NCBI GenBank assembly: GCA_913050115.1
Contig: CAJWZU010000003.1
Span: 28,257-92,256 of the forward strand
Reading direction: 5' to 3'
DNA from: an uncultured Cellvibrionales bacterium
GTDB lineage: Bacteria; Pseudomonadota; Gammaproteobacteria; Pseudomonadales; Cellvibrionaceae
DNA: 64,000 nucleotides
Shown: positions 9,309-19,195 of the stretch, piece after piece
How the letters are laid out: each line of letters opens with the position of its first letter
Numbering within the stretch: the first letter of the stretch is position 1
Translations under genes and position numbers: made by a program
The notes under the pieces: generated by a model
What the model saw: the letters and a program-made list of their open reading frames with translations, nothing else
Database searches by the model: none
What the model was told of the DNA's origin: nothing

Positions 9309-10006
9309 TGAGTCTTAAACGACAGCGATTAATTAAGCGTTTGGGTTATACCTTTACCGATGAGTCACTGCTAGATCTGGCTTTAACGCACCGCAGTTGC
9401 GGCGCGCGCAATAACGAACGGTTGGAGTTTTTGGGAGATTCAATTTTAAATTTCACTATGGGCGAGGCATTGTTTAATAAGTTTCCCGCCGCTCGTGAAG
9501 GGGATTTGAGTCGTCTGCGTGCTCAACTGGTTAAAGGTGAAACCTTGGCTGAGGTGGCGCGTGAGTTTGAACTGGGCGAACAGCTCAATTTAGGTGAAGG
9601 TGAAATTAAAAGCGGCGGTTTTCGTCGCGACTCTATTCTTGCAGATACGGTTGAAGCCATTATTGGTGCTATTTATTTAGAAGCTGGCATGGATGTCTGT
9701 CAGCGGCATTTGCTGGACTGGTACGCCAAACGCGTGAGAAACATTAGTCTGGATGAAACCCCAAAAGACAGTAAAACTCAGCTACAAGAGTATCTGCAGT
9801 CGTGTCGTGCGCCGGTACCAGAATATAAAATTATTGCCACCAGCGGCGAGTCTCACGCTCAGCAATTTACTGTTGAGTGTCGAGTGAAGCTGTTGCCAAA
9901 GCCTACTGTGGCGACGGCGAGTAATCGAAAATTGGCCGAGAAAGAAAGCGCCGCTGAGGCCTTGAATTTACTGCAAGCCCAAGCGGTAAAGCTCGGTAAA
10001 AAATGA
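9305..10006 (+). CDS. rnc: Ribonuclease III
   Basis: This 233-residue protein begins with the endonuclease domain carrying the signature [13 protein letters not shown] (acidic catalytic residues) and a second acidic cluster [17 protein letters not shown]-terminal double-stranded RNA-binding domain follows from about residue 158 ([11 protein letters not shown] ... [15 protein letters not shown]). It processes rRNA precursors and structured mRNAs. The start overlaps the DUF4845 stop by 4 bp, and its own stop overlaps era the same way. A second ATG directly follows the first, so the start may be one codon later. Confidence 0.97.
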   Translation: MMSLKRQRLIKRLGYTFTDESLLDLALTHRSCGARNNERLEFLGDSILNFTMGEALFNKFPAAREGDLSRLRAQLVKGETLAEVAREFELGEQLNLGEGEIKSGGFRRDSILADTVEAIIGAIYLEAGMDVCQRHLLDWYAKRVRNISLDETPKDSKTQLQEYLQSCRAPVPEYKIIATSGESHAQQFTVECRVKLLPKPTVATASNRKLAEKESAAEALNLLQAQAVKLGKK

Positions 10007-10926
10007 GTGTAAATATGACTGTTGTTGTGAGTGAAAAAAAGAGTCGCTGTGGCTACGCTGCTATTATTGGCCGGCCTAATGTGGGTAAATCTACTCTGCT
10101 TAATCATGTGTTGGGACAGAAAATTAGCATAACGTCGCGTAAGCCTCAAACTACGCGCCATAATATGCTCGGTATTAAGACCGAAGAAAATCATCAAATT
10201 ATTTTTGTTGACACCCCTGGTATGCACTTGGGCCAAGACAAGGCTATAAATCGTTACATGAACCGCTCCGCTTCCACGGCTATTCGTGACGTTGATGTTG
10301 TGGTGTTTGTTGTTGATCGCTGCGCCTGGACTGAGGAAGACGAAGCGGTGGCTCGCCGCTTGGAAAACTGTGAAATTCCGGTGCTTATTGCTCTCAATAA
10401 AGTTGATCAACTCGATGATAAAGAGTCGCTTCTGCCTCAAATTGAGCAGTTGCTAGAGCGTGTCGGTGCCAGTGAGATAATTCCTATTTCCGCTTTACGC
10501 GGCAATAACCTCGACGCCTTAGAGCGTGAAATTGTCAAACGCTTGCCTGTGGGTGAGCATTTCTTTCCGGAAGATCAGATTACCGATCGTAGTTCGCGAT
10601 TTATCGCCGCTGAAATGGTGCGTGAAAAAATCACTCGCCAACTCGGTGACGAACTCCCTTACCAAATGAATGTAGAGATTGAAGAGTTTTCTCAACAGGG
10701 TGAGGTGCTCCACATTGGCGCCTTGATTTTGGTTGAGCGCGACGGCCAGAAACGTATATTGATCGGCAATAAAGGTGACCGTATTAAGCAAATTGGCACC
10801 GATGCCCGAGGTGACATGGAAGCGTTGTTCGGCTGCAAGGTAATGCTGAGACTCTGGGTAAAAGTGAAATCGGGCTGGTCTGATGATGAGCGTGCTCTAA
10901 GAAGCTTGGGTTACGATAACCTCTAG
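10003..10926 (+). CDS. era: Ribosome assembly GTPase Era
   Basis: This 307-residue protein has the G domain motifs [15 protein letters not shown] and NKVDQ, then a C-terminal KH RNA-binding domain ([20 protein letters not shown]). Era binds the 3' end of 16S rRNA and couples 30S assembly to cell-cycle progress. It overlaps rnc by 4 bp and recO by 1 bp, forming the conserved rnc-era-recO unit. Confidence 0.97.
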   Translation: MSVNMTVVVSEKKSRCGYAAIIGRPNVGKSTLLNHVLGQKISITSRKPQTTRHNMLGIKTEENHQIIFVDTPGMHLGQDKAINRYMNRSASTAIRDVDVVVFVVDRCAWTEEDEAVARRLENCEIPVLIALNKVDQLDDKESLLPQIEQLLERVGASEIIPISALRGNNLDALEREIVKRLPVGEHFFPEDQITDRSSRFIAAEMVREKITRQLGDELPYQMNVEIEEFSQQGEVLHIGALILVERDGQKRILIGNKGDRIKQIGTDARGDMEALFGCKVMLRLWVKVKSGWSDDERALRSLGYDNL

Positions 10927-11618
10927 TGCGCATTGAACTGCAGCCAGCCTATATACTGCATTCTCGTAACTACCGTGACACCAGTGTTATTGCCGACCTT
11001 TGGACGCCAGAATATGGGCGTTTGTCAGTGTTGGCGAAGGGTGCTCGTCGCCGCAAGGGTGGCAACAAGCATTTACTGGTTCCCTTTACGCCGCTACTTA
11101 TTTCTTGCCGGGGTAGAAGTGAGTTAAAGACATTGACCCATATCGAACTGGCGGGCCGAAGTGTGTCGTTGCAACAAACAATGTTGTTCAGCGGCTTTTA
11201 TCTAAATGAACTATTACTGCGATTGCTACCCATAGCAGACCCGCATACACTCTTATTTTCCCGCTATGGGCAGATAATTGAGTCACTCCAACAAGACATA
11301 GAACTTGAGCCCTGCCTAAGACAATTTGAATGGTTTTTATTGCAACAACTCGGGTACGGATTGAGCTTTTCAGTGGATGCCGATCTGCAGCAGCCTGTTA
11401 TCGCCAGCTATTACTATCAGTTGGATGTGAGCAGGGGATTTGTGGCTTGTGGCGATGGCTGCTATCAAGGGACTCACTTACTTGCGATTGCCGCTGCAGA
11501 TTACAGTTTGGCGACCACTCGTCAGGTGGCTAAGCAGGTCGCCCGGCGGGCTTTACAAGCGTTGCTCGGATCTAAACCACTGAATAGTCGCGAGATGTAT
11601 CGACAGATGCATGTCTAA
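10926..11618 (+). CDS. recO: DNA repair protein RecO
   Basis: This 230-residue protein starts at a GTG that shares its G with the era stop codon. The N-terminal OB-fold is recognisable (YILHSRNYRDTSVIADLWT, YGRLSVLAKGARRRK), followed by the alpha-helical domain. RecO loads RecA onto SSB-coated single-stranded DNA with RecR. In many gammaproteobacteria pdxJ follows, but here a minus-strand histidine kinase gene converges and the two stop codons overlap. Confidence 0.94.
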   Translation: MRIELQPAYILHSRNYRDTSVIADLWTPEYGRLSVLAKGARRRKGGNKHLLVPFTPLLISCRGRSELKTLTHIELAGRSVSLQQTMLFSGFYLNELLLRLLPIADPHTLLFSRYGQIIESLQQDIELEPCLRQFEWFLLQQLGYGLSFSVDADLQQPVIASYYYQLDVSRGFVACGDGCYQGTHLLAIAAADYSLATTRQVAKQVARRALQALLGSKPLNSREMYRQMHV

Positions 11619-14446
11619 TTTTCAAAGCCAAATAAGACGTCAACATCAAACTCTTGATTCCAATTCAGTAGTGCAGCAATCGCGTTGCCGAGTTCTATAA
11701 ATTCCTGTTCTATGTTTACATATTGTTTTTGCTGTAGTAATTTGTCTAGTCTGCCGCTTATCTCCTTAAGTGCCGGAACACCGCTGTAGCAACAGCTGCC
11801 GTAGAGTTTGTGGATTCGCTCGGACAGCTCGTCAAATTTTTGCTCACTGTACAGATGTGGTAATCGCTTAATGTCTTGCTTGGCGGAGTCGATCAACATA
11901 CTGAGCATGTCTCGGGCTAAATCAGGTTTATAGTTCGCAAGTACTAGGCATTTTTCTCGGTCAACCACGACATTACTGTTGGCTTGATCGGATTTTTCTT
12001 GCGCGACGGCTGCAACCACTGTGGTTTTGCCAACACCGCTGCCAATGTTGGGTTGGTTCCAGCGATGCAGGGTATGTTGCAGTTGAGATTCACTCACTGG
12101 CTTGTGTAAATAATCATCCATGCCTGCCAACAGCAAGTCTGTTTTTTGATCGCTCATAGCGTGCGCTGTGAGCGCAATTATAGGCGTACGTCTTTTGGAA
12201 CCTTCGCGCTTACGTAATTCTCGTGTGGTATCCATGCCGTCGAGTATCGGCATTTGTACGTCCATAAATATCAGGTCGTAATCTTGTTGTGCACATAGTT
12301 GCAGTGCTTCGCTGCCATTGTTGGCAGTGGTTACTTTTGCGCCAATACCTTTTAATAATTCGCTGGCCAACTGTAAATTAGCCGGGTTGTCATCGACCAC
12401 CAACACCTTTTCCGACCGAGCTTTAGGCACCTCTTCATAGGGCGGTTTTTTTAGTGGCGAGGCAGTGATTACAGCGACGCTGTTTTGGGCTTTGCTGTTT
12501 CTTTGTTCAACATGTACTTGTAGGTCTTGGCACATTAACGGCTTTAGGCAGTTACGGATCAGTTTATGTAAAGTCGTATCGACAATTAGCGACAGCTGTT
12601 CACTGCTAGCGATAGTGACTATGCGGCATTGGTACCTCTGGCTGGCCCGCCAGATCACTTTCTTTAATTGCTGGTAGTCGTCGCCGTTAAAATCAAAACT
12701 GCTATCAAGTAATAATAGATCATAAGGTTTGCCCGATTGGTTGGCCTCACTAATTCTGGGGAGTAACTGCTCGATACTACTCTGCTGATCGCAGCTTACA
12801 TCCCAGTTTTCTAGTAGATCCTGCAGCTGCAGCGTGGCCATCGAATTGCGGCTAAATATTAGAGCGCGCTGCCCAGCCAAAGACAGCTTGTTTTGGTTGT
12901 TGTTTTGGTTGTTGCTTCGATCAATACCCAATTTTAGCTGAAACCAGAATGTGGAACCTTGACCGACCTTGCTGTCGACGCCAATTTGCCCGTCCATACG
13001 CTCAATCAGGCCTTTTGATATGCTCAGGCCGAGGCCGGCGCCGCCATGTTCTCGGGCATTAGATGTATCCGCTTGAGAGAAGGGGCTGAAGAGCTCTTGT
13101 TGCTGCTCAAGAGTAAGGCCGATGCCTGTATCGCTGATACTGATCTTGATTTCGACCTGTGTATCTAGAGTCTGTAGCTGTTGTACGCGAATGATAATGT
13201 TGCCACGCTCAGAAAATTTGATGCCATTACCGATAAGGTTACTGAGTATTTGTTTTAATCGCAGAGGGTCGCCCAGCAGTTGTTGCGGTAGTTCGGGGTC
13301 GAAAAGAGTGATTAACTCCAGTTTTTTCTGCTGAGCTTCGAGGGCTAATATTTTTAAAGTTTCTTCAATGCAGTTACGGGGATTTAGTGGCATATAGTCG
13401 AGTGTTAATTGCCCAGTTTCTAGCTTGGAGAAATCGAGAATGTCGTTGATACTGGTGAGTAGATTCTGTGACGACTCTAAAATAGTGCGCAGATAATTTT
13501 GTTGTTGCTCGCTCAGTTCGGTACGCAAAGCTAGTTGGGCGAAGCCAATAATGCCATTCAGGGGGGTTCGAAACTCATGACTGGTGTTGGCGAGAAACTC
13601 TGATTTTATTCGGCTGGCCTCCAACGCCTCTTTGCGGGCGATATTCAACTCAATGTTTTGCACTTCGATGGTGTCGAGAGTTTCACGTAAGTCATTGGTC
13701 GACTGGTCGGTATGGTATTGATTGTCTTGTTGCGTTTGTAGCAATGAACATCGCATTTGTTCGATACTTTGCATTATTTCACTCAGTTCTCGATTGTGTT
13801 GTTGGTCGGTGCTGTTGTCGCTGTTGGTACTTAAAATGCCGGCCGAGATTTGATTGATATTGGCGCAAATTTGGCGCAGAGCATTGACCAAGCTACGGCT
13901 ACAATGTGTTGTTAGAGCCGCGGCAATGGCTGTGCAGAGGAGCCATAAAAGCATACCGCTTAAAAGTGTTTGGTAGTCGAGCAATAAGTAGGGCAGTTTA
14001 CTGAGCTCGAGGTAGAGGCTGGAACCATCATTAAAAGCGGCTTTGAACAGTAGTGTCTGGCCACTTTGGCTTTGGCTAAACTGGGTGGCTTGCCTTTTAT
14101 CGATTAGAGCTAGGCTTTGTGTAGCGATGCGAGGAATATGGGTCTCAAAAACTGGCCCTAAATGAAGGTGTTCTTTATTGTTGTTTGAGTATATGGCTAG
14201 AGCCCGAATAGAAGGTTCTACTCTAGCGGCATCAAACAAATTACTAATCTGTTCTTTATTGTCGATACCGATCTGTTCGACCATCAGAGCCCACTGTTTA
14301 ATTTGTGCGTTGCCATACTGCTGAACGAACTTATCCGTGTAGCTAATATTGAGATAGATGAGGCTCGCGCAGAGGGCAAAGCTGAGTCCGGTGAGAGGAA
14401 GTAAAATGACTTTGAGAGCTTGACTGTGAATGCTGGGTAGTTTCAT
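11615..14446 (-). CDS. barA: BarA/GacS-type hybrid sensor histidine kinase
   Basis: This 943-residue tripartite kinase has a membrane-spanning sensor part with two hydrophobic segments (about 12-33 and 158-180) flanking a periplasmic domain. A linker and HisKA domain follow with His290 in NTSHEFRTPLNG, then a HATPase domain (DTGIGL, GGAGLGLSIS). A degenerate receiver-like region precedes a true receiver domain with Asp729 (DLIFMDVQMP) and a C-terminal Hpt domain with His879. This order (HisKA-HATPase-REC-Hpt) is that of BarA/GacS, which controls Csr/Rsm small RNAs through UvrY/GacA. No response-regulator partner is in the window. A short Asn/Gln repeat (residues 512-520) links the kinase and receiver parts. 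The sensor region alone cannot separate GacS from other hybrid kinases. Confidence 0.85.
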   Translation of the reverse strand: MKLPSIHSQALKVILLPLTGLSFALCASLIYLNISYTDKFVQQYGNAQIKQWALMVEQIGIDNKEQISNLFDAARVEPSIRALAIYSNNNKEHLHLGPVFETHIPRIATQSLALIDKRQATQFSQSQSGQTLLFKAAFNDGSSLYLELSKLPYLLLDYQTLLSGMLLWLLCTAIAAALTTHCSRSLVNALRQICANINQISAGILSTNSDNSTDQQHNRELSEIMQSIEQMRCSLLQTQQDNQYHTDQSTNDLRETLDTIEVQNIELNIARKEALEASRIKSEFLANTSHEFRTPLNGIIGFAQLALRTELSEQQQNYLRTILESSQNLLTSINDILDFSKLETGQLTLDYMPLNPRNCIEETLKILALEAQQKKLELITLFDPELPQQLLGDPLRLKQILSNLIGNGIKFSERGNIIIRVQQLQTLDTQVEIKISISDTGIGLTLEQQQELFSPFSQADTSNAREHGGAGLGLSISKGLIERMDGQIGVDSKVGQGSTFWFQLKLGIDRSNNQNNNQNKLSLAGQRALIFSRNSMATLQLQDLLENWDVSCDQQSSIEQLLPRISEANQSGKPYDLLLLDSSFDFNGDDYQQLKKVIWRASQRYQCRIVTIASSEQLSLIVDTTLHKLIRNCLKPLMCQDLQVHVEQRNSKAQNSVAVITASPLKKPPYEEVPKARSEKVLVVDDNPANLQLASELLKGIGAKVTTANNGSEALQLCAQQDYDLIFMDVQMPILDGMDTTRELRKREGSKRRTPIIALTAHAMSDQKTDLLLAGMDDYLHKPVSESQLQHTLHRWNQPNIGSGVGKTTVVAAVAQEKSDQANSNVVVDREKCLVLANYKPDLARDMLSMLIDSAKQDIKRLPHLYSEQKFDELSERIHKLYGSCCYSGVPALKEISGRLDKLLQQKQYVNIEQEFIELGNAIAALLNWNQEFDVDVLFGFEN

Positions 14447-14609
14447 AGTATTTAATGGCCTATTCGCAATTTTCTAACTTTATCACAGGCATCACAGTGG
14501 GTGAAAATCGGAGTTTACTTGCCTATTTAATAGCCTGTGAAATCCGCATCGAATTTGAACTCGCTTAGGGTTAAAATAGGTGGCTATATTGTTACTGGAT
14601 TTTCTATAG

Positions 14610-15509
14610 ATGTCATACCCGACGATCGAAGCCTGTATTGGCAAGACTCCTTTGGTGCGTTTACAGCGTTTGCCTATTTCTGGGCGTAATACTGTATTAG
14701 TGAAGTTGGAAGGTAATAATCCCGCCGGATCGGTTAAAGACCGCCCGGCGTTGTCGATGATTTTACAGGCTGAGGCGCGCGGCGATATTGCCCCTGGCGA
14801 CACGCTTATTGAGGCGACCAGTGGTAATACGGGCATAGCTCTGGCAATGGTAGCGGCAATTAAAGGCTATGCCATGACGCTCATCATGCCAGACAATATG
14901 ACCGCCGAGCGCAAGGCGGCTATGAGCGCTTATGGTGCCAATTTGATTTTGGTGACTAAAGAGCAGAGCATGGAAGGTGCCCGTGATCTTGCCAAACAAA
15001 TGGAAGCCGACGGTAAAGGCGTGGTACTCAATCAGTTCGACAACGCCGATAACCCGCTGGCGCACTACCAAACCACAGGGCCTGAGTTATGGCAGCAGAC
15101 CGATGGCACTATTACTCATTTTATTAGTTCTATGGGCACTACTGGTACGATTATGGGCACCTCGGCCTATTTAAAAGAGCGCGATAGCGACATTCAAATT
15201 GTTGGGCTGGAACCGGCCGAAAGCGCTTCAATTCCGGGTATTCGGCGCTGGCCGGAAGAGTATTTACCGTCCTTTTTTGATCGTAGCCGTGTAGATCGAG
15301 TTGTCAGCATGCCGCAGGTCGATGCTGAACAGACAATGATTGATTTAGCTCAGCGCGAGGGCATTTTCTGTGGTGTTTCTTCTGGTGGCTCGGTAGCTGC
15401 TGCATTACAGTTGGATCGAGAACTTGAGGGCGCGGTAATAGTGGCGATCATTTGTGATCGTGGCGATCGTTATTTATCTTCAGGTGTTTTTTCGAAGGGT
15501 AGAACGTGA
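14610..15509 (+). CDS. cysM: Cysteine synthase B (CysM)
   Basis: This is a 299-residue fold-type II PLP enzyme. The PLP lysine is Lys43 in NPAGSVKDRPA, the phosphate-binding loop is TSGNTG and the C-terminal substrate loop is CGVSSGGSVAAAL. The length and the EGNNPAGSVKDRPA and GLEPAESASIPGIRRW segments fit CysM rather than CysK. It makes cysteine from O-acetylserine with sulfide or thiosulfate. It overlaps rlmD by 4 bp, the same pairing as in Pseudomonas. Confidence 0.94.
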   Translation: MSYPTIEACIGKTPLVRLQRLPISGRNTVLVKLEGNNPAGSVKDRPALSMILQAEARGDIAPGDTLIEATSGNTGIALAMVAAIKGYAMTLIMPDNMTAERKAAMSAYGANLILVTKEQSMEGARDLAKQMEADGKGVVLNQFDNADNPLAHYQTTGPELWQQTDGTITHFISSMGTTGTIMGTSAYLKERDSDIQIVGLEPAESASIPGIRRWPEEYLPSFFDRSRVDRVVSMPQVDAEQTMIDLAQREGIFCGVSSGGSVAAALQLDRELEGAVIVAIICDRGDRYLSSGVFSKGRT

Positions 15510-16891
15510 GTCGCAGAATATTTAAAAAGCCTGCTGGGCAACAGAAATCTCGCACTGGCCGTCGTCAGGCGCCTAACAACAGCGTTCAGCTAAGTGCTAA
15601 CAAAGAAGTCTTAATTAGCGATTTTTCCCACGATGGCCGCGGTATTTCTCGTACCGAGGGGAAAACGCTATTCGTAGAGGGAGCACTGCCTGGTGAGCGC
15701 GTATTGGCGCAGGTGTATTCCGAACACAGCCGCTATAGTGAGGCCCGCACACTTGACGTATTAGAGCCTAGTGCCACACGCGGTGAGCCTGCCTGTATCC
15801 ACTACGCTTCTTGCGGAGGCTGTAACTTGCAACATGTAGCCAGTGCTGAGCAGTTGGCGCTGAAAGAAACGGCTGTACTGGATCAATTTCAACGCTGGTC
15901 AGGTTTAACGCCTAAGCGAATATTGCCCGCTCTGAGTTCACCGCAAAGTGGCTACCGTCAGCGCGCCAGAATGGCGGTGTGGTATCGCGACGATGGCACC
16001 GTTGAGTTAGGTTTTCGCCGCGCTCACAGTAAGGCTTTAGTCGATGTTAATGTGTGCTCGGTACTGGACTTGCGCCTTAACGTTTTGTTAACGCCGTTAA
16101 GAGAGTGGCTGTTGCATGTGCACGGCAGCCGCGCGGTTACCCACATTGAACTTATCGCTACCGATTCTGAAGTGGGTGTGGTTGTTCGTCATACCAAACG
16201 CTTGCATGCTGCGGCATTAACCGAGCTAATACTATTGGCTGGCGCTGACAACGTTCGTATTTGGTTAAAACCGGGCAGTGACGCGCAGTTGTTTGACCTC
16301 GATGGCGAGGCTTGTAATCCGCGTATGAGTTATCAGTTAACAGACCAAGTGCTGCAACTGCAATTTCATCCCTGTGATTTTACTCAGGTTAATGCTGGCG
16401 TTAACCGCGACATGATCAATCAGGCGTTGGCGTTGCTACGGCTGCAAAAAGATGAGCGGGTGCTGGATTTGTTTTGTGGCGTCGGTAATTTCACCTTGCC
16501 AATGGCGCGTTCAGCTCTGGAGGTTATCGGGGTTGAAGGTGCAGAGAGCATGGTGCAGCGCGGGCGTGAAAATGCTGAACTTAATGGTATCGATAACTGC
16601 AGCTATTTTAGCGCTAACCTCGAGGCCGAGGTATCAAAACTGGGTTGGGCTAAAAAGCCTGTTGATGCCATATTGCTCGATCCACCGCGCGCAGGAGCGA
16701 AGGGAGCCATGAATTGGCTGCAGCAACTTTCGGCGAGTCGCGTGGTCTATGTCTCCTGTAACCCAGCCACTTTAGCTCGCGATGCTAAGTTACTGGCCGC
16801 TATGGGATATCAATTGGAGGCTTTGGGGGTTATGGATATGTTTCCGCAAACCGCTCATATTGAGTCGATGGCGCTGTTTACAAAGCAGTAG
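15506..16891 (+). CDS. rlmD: 23S rRNA (uracil-1939-C5) methyltransferase RlmD
   Basis: This 461-residue protein starts at a GTG overlapping the cysM stop. It has an N-terminal TRAM domain (SHDGRGISRTEGKTLFVEGA), an Fe-S cysteine cluster (CIHYASCGGC plus a distal Cys near residue 190), the SAM-binding motif VLDLFCGVGNFTLP and the catalytic SCNPATLARD near the C-terminus. It makes m5U1939 in 23S rRNA. The order rlmD-relA-mazG is conserved in many gammaproteobacteria. Confidence 0.96.
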   Translation: MSRRIFKKPAGQQKSRTGRRQAPNNSVQLSANKEVLISDFSHDGRGISRTEGKTLFVEGALPGERVLAQVYSEHSRYSEARTLDVLEPSATRGEPACIHYASCGGCNLQHVASAEQLALKETAVLDQFQRWSGLTPKRILPALSSPQSGYRQRARMAVWYRDDGTVELGFRRAHSKALVDVNVCSVLDLRLNVLLTPLREWLLHVHGSRAVTHIELIATDSEVGVVVRHTKRLHAAALTELILLAGADNVRIWLKPGSDAQLFDLDGEACNPRMSYQLTDQVLQLQFHPCDFTQVNAGVNRDMINQALALLRLQKDERVLDLFCGVGNFTLPMARSALEVIGVEGAESMVQRGRENAELNGIDNCSYFSANLEAEVSKLGWAKKPVDAILLDPPRAGAKGAMNWLQQLSASRVVYVSCNPATLARDAKLLAAMGYQLEALGVMDMFPQTAHIESMALFTKQ

Positions 16892-16951
16892 ATTAAAATC
16901 AAATACTCTCTTTTCACTTTTAAATACAGCACGCCCACAGGGCCCTAGCGA

Positions 16952-19195
16952 ATGGTAAAAGTTAGACAAGACCACCCCAAAAAAGCCGATGGGCGAGTGG
17001 ATATAGATCTCTGGCTCAACCGTTTGACGGCTGTATTGCCGCTTAGCTCAGCAGATTATGTATTGTTGTCTCGCGCTTGTGAATTGAGTTTGGATGCCGA
17101 AGAGAAAGCCATTGCAGCAGAGAACATCTGGGCTGAGGGCGCCAGCAGTTTTCGCACTGGGCTTGAGATGGCAGAAATCCTGGCGGATCTCCAACTCGAT
17201 AGCGATACCTTGATTGCAGCGGTGTTATATCGCGCAGTCCGCGAAGGTCGTCTTGCGCCTGCGCGGGTTGAAAGCGAATTTGGTAGCACTATCTGTAAAT
17301 TGGTACAGGGCGTTCAAAAAATGGCCGCCATCAGCACTCGGCGCAATGATAGTGAAGTATCGGTGCTGGGTCAGGAGTCGGATGAGCAGGCGGAACAAGT
17401 GCGCAAAATGCTTGTTGCAATGGTTGATGATGTTCGCGTGGCATTGATCAAATTGGCAGAACGCACCTGTGCGATTCGAGCGGTTAAAGATGTCGACATT
17501 AGTAAGCGTACCCGGGTGGCGCGTGAGGTAGCTGATGTCTATGCGCCACTGGCCCATCGTCTCGGTATTGGCCATATTAAGTGGGAGTTGGAAGACTTAT
17601 CTTTTCGTTATTTACAGCCCAATGACTATAAAAAAATTGCCACCTTACTAGATGAGAAACGTCTCGACAGACAAGGCTTTATAGATCGCGTGGTCGCTCA
17701 ATTGCACGACCGCTTAGGTGATATTAATATCGAGGCCGATATCAGCGGTCGCGCCAAGCACATTTACAGTATTTGGCGGAAGATGTCTCGCAAGGGCATA
17801 AACTTTTCTCAGGTTTACGATATCCGCGCGGTGCGAATATTAGTGCCGGATGAGCGTGATTGTTACAGCGTGTTGGGAGTAGTGCATCATCAGTGGCGCA
17901 ATATTTCGCACGAATTTGACGATTACATCGCCACCCCCAAAGAAAATGGCTATCGCTCTCTTCACACTGCGGTGGTTGGGCCCGAAAATAAAGTGTTGGA
18001 AGTGCAGATCCGCACCCAAGCTATGCACGATGAGGCCGAATATGGTGTTTGCGCACACTGGCGCTATAAGGGAACTGACAGCGACGAAGCCGAAGATAGT
18101 TACGAACAAAAAATCGCCTGGCTCAGACAGGTTCTCGCCTGGCACGAAGAACTCGGTGGGGATCCACTGCAAGATGACTTAAATTCTGGCATAGATCAAA
18201 ATCGTGTCTATGTGTTTACTCCCGATGGTCACATCATTGATTTGCCCAAGGGCTCAACCCCACTGGATTTTGCCTACCGAGTGCACACCGATATTGGCCA
18301 TTGCTGTCGTGGGGCCAAGGTAAATCAGCGCATAGTGCCGTTAAATCATCAGTTAGAGAGCTCTGATCAGGTTGAAATTTTAACCGGTAAACGCGAATCC
18401 CCCAGTCGTGATTGGTTGACACCGGCGCTTGCCTATCTGGCCACAAGCAAGGCTCGGGCGAGTGTTCAGCACTGGTTTAAAATGCAGGCTCGGGATAAAA
18501 ATATTGCCGAGGGCCAAGCTTTACTTGATCGCGAGTTTAAGCGTTTGGCATTGATGCAACTGGACTTTGAAAAATTGGCCAACAACTTAAGCTTAAGTTG
18601 TTTAGACAATCTTTATGCCGCAGTAGGTGCAAGTGATATAGGTGTGGGCACTGTTCTTAATGCTGCTCAAAAAATGCTACCGTGCGATGAACGTGATGAC
18701 TTAATCGTACCCTTCAGAAGTAAGGCACCGGTTAAACCGCAAATTGGCGCCGATGTCTATATCGACGGCATCGGTAATTTAATGACCGATATTTCTAGCT
18801 GCTGTAATCCATTGCCAGGTGATGCCATTAGCGGCTATATCACCATGGGTCGAGGTGTGTCGATACATCGCCAAGACTGTGCCAATGTATTACAGCTAGA
18901 AAGCGAACAGCCCGAGCGTATTATTCAGGTGGCGTGGGGCGATGCGCCCAAGAGTTTTTATTCGGTTGAGGTGATTGTCGAGGCATTTGACCGTCAGGGT
19001 TTGTTGCGTGACATAACCGACTTACTCGATCGTGAAAAAGTTAATATTACAGCCATGCAAACTCTGTCTAATCGCGGCAAACACACTGTCGATATGTCGA
19101 TAATCGTTGAAGTAAAAGGCTTTAATGAATTGAGCCGATTATTAGCCCGATTGAATCAGTTGTCGAATGTCGCTTCTGCAAGAAGAAAACACTAA
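16952..19195 (+). CDS. relA: GTP pyrophosphokinase RelA
   Basis: This 747-residue long RSH protein has a degenerate hydrolase domain without the His-Asp pair (IAAVLYRAVREGRL), as in RelA rather than SpoT. The synthetase domain follows (residues about 250-370, YDIRAVRILV, DYIATPKENGYRSLHTAV, VQIRTQAMHDEAEYG). Then come a TGS domain (VYVFTPDGHIIDLPKGST), a conserved Cys region (ISSCCNPLPGD) and a C-terminal ACT domain. It makes (p)ppGpp on ribosomes carrying uncharged tRNA. It shares one base with mazG (TAATG). Confidence 0.96.
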   Translation: MVKVRQDHPKKADGRVDIDLWLNRLTAVLPLSSADYVLLSRACELSLDAEEKAIAAENIWAEGASSFRTGLEMAEILADLQLDSDTLIAAVLYRAVREGRLAPARVESEFGSTICKLVQGVQKMAAISTRRNDSEVSVLGQESDEQAEQVRKMLVAMVDDVRVALIKLAERTCAIRAVKDVDISKRTRVAREVADVYAPLAHRLGIGHIKWELEDLSFRYLQPNDYKKIATLLDEKRLDRQGFIDRVVAQLHDRLGDINIEADISGRAKHIYSIWRKMSRKGINFSQVYDIRAVRILVPDERDCYSVLGVVHHQWRNISHEFDDYIATPKENGYRSLHTAVVGPENKVLEVQIRTQAMHDEAEYGVCAHWRYKGTDSDEAEDSYEQKIAWLRQVLAWHEELGGDPLQDDLNSGIDQNRVYVFTPDGHIIDLPKGSTPLDFAYRVHTDIGHCCRGAKVNQRIVPLNHQLESSDQVEILTGKRESPSRDWLTPALAYLATSKARASVQHWFKMQARDKNIAEGQALLDREFKRLALMQLDFEKLANNLSLSCLDNLYAAVGASDIGVGTVLNAAQKMLPCDERDDLIVPFRSKAPVKPQIGADVYIDGIGNLMTDISSCCNPLPGDAISGYITMGRGVSIHRQDCANVLQLESEQPERIIQVAWGDAPKSFYSVEVIVEAFDRQGLLRDITDLLDREKVNITAMQTLSNRGKHTVDMSIIVEVKGFNELSRLLARLNQLSNVASARRKH

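Noticed and set aside
9859..10440. 193-codon open frame on the minus strand over rnc/era
   Set aside because: It is antisense to two certain genes, has no recognisable protein and is a by-product of their codon use.
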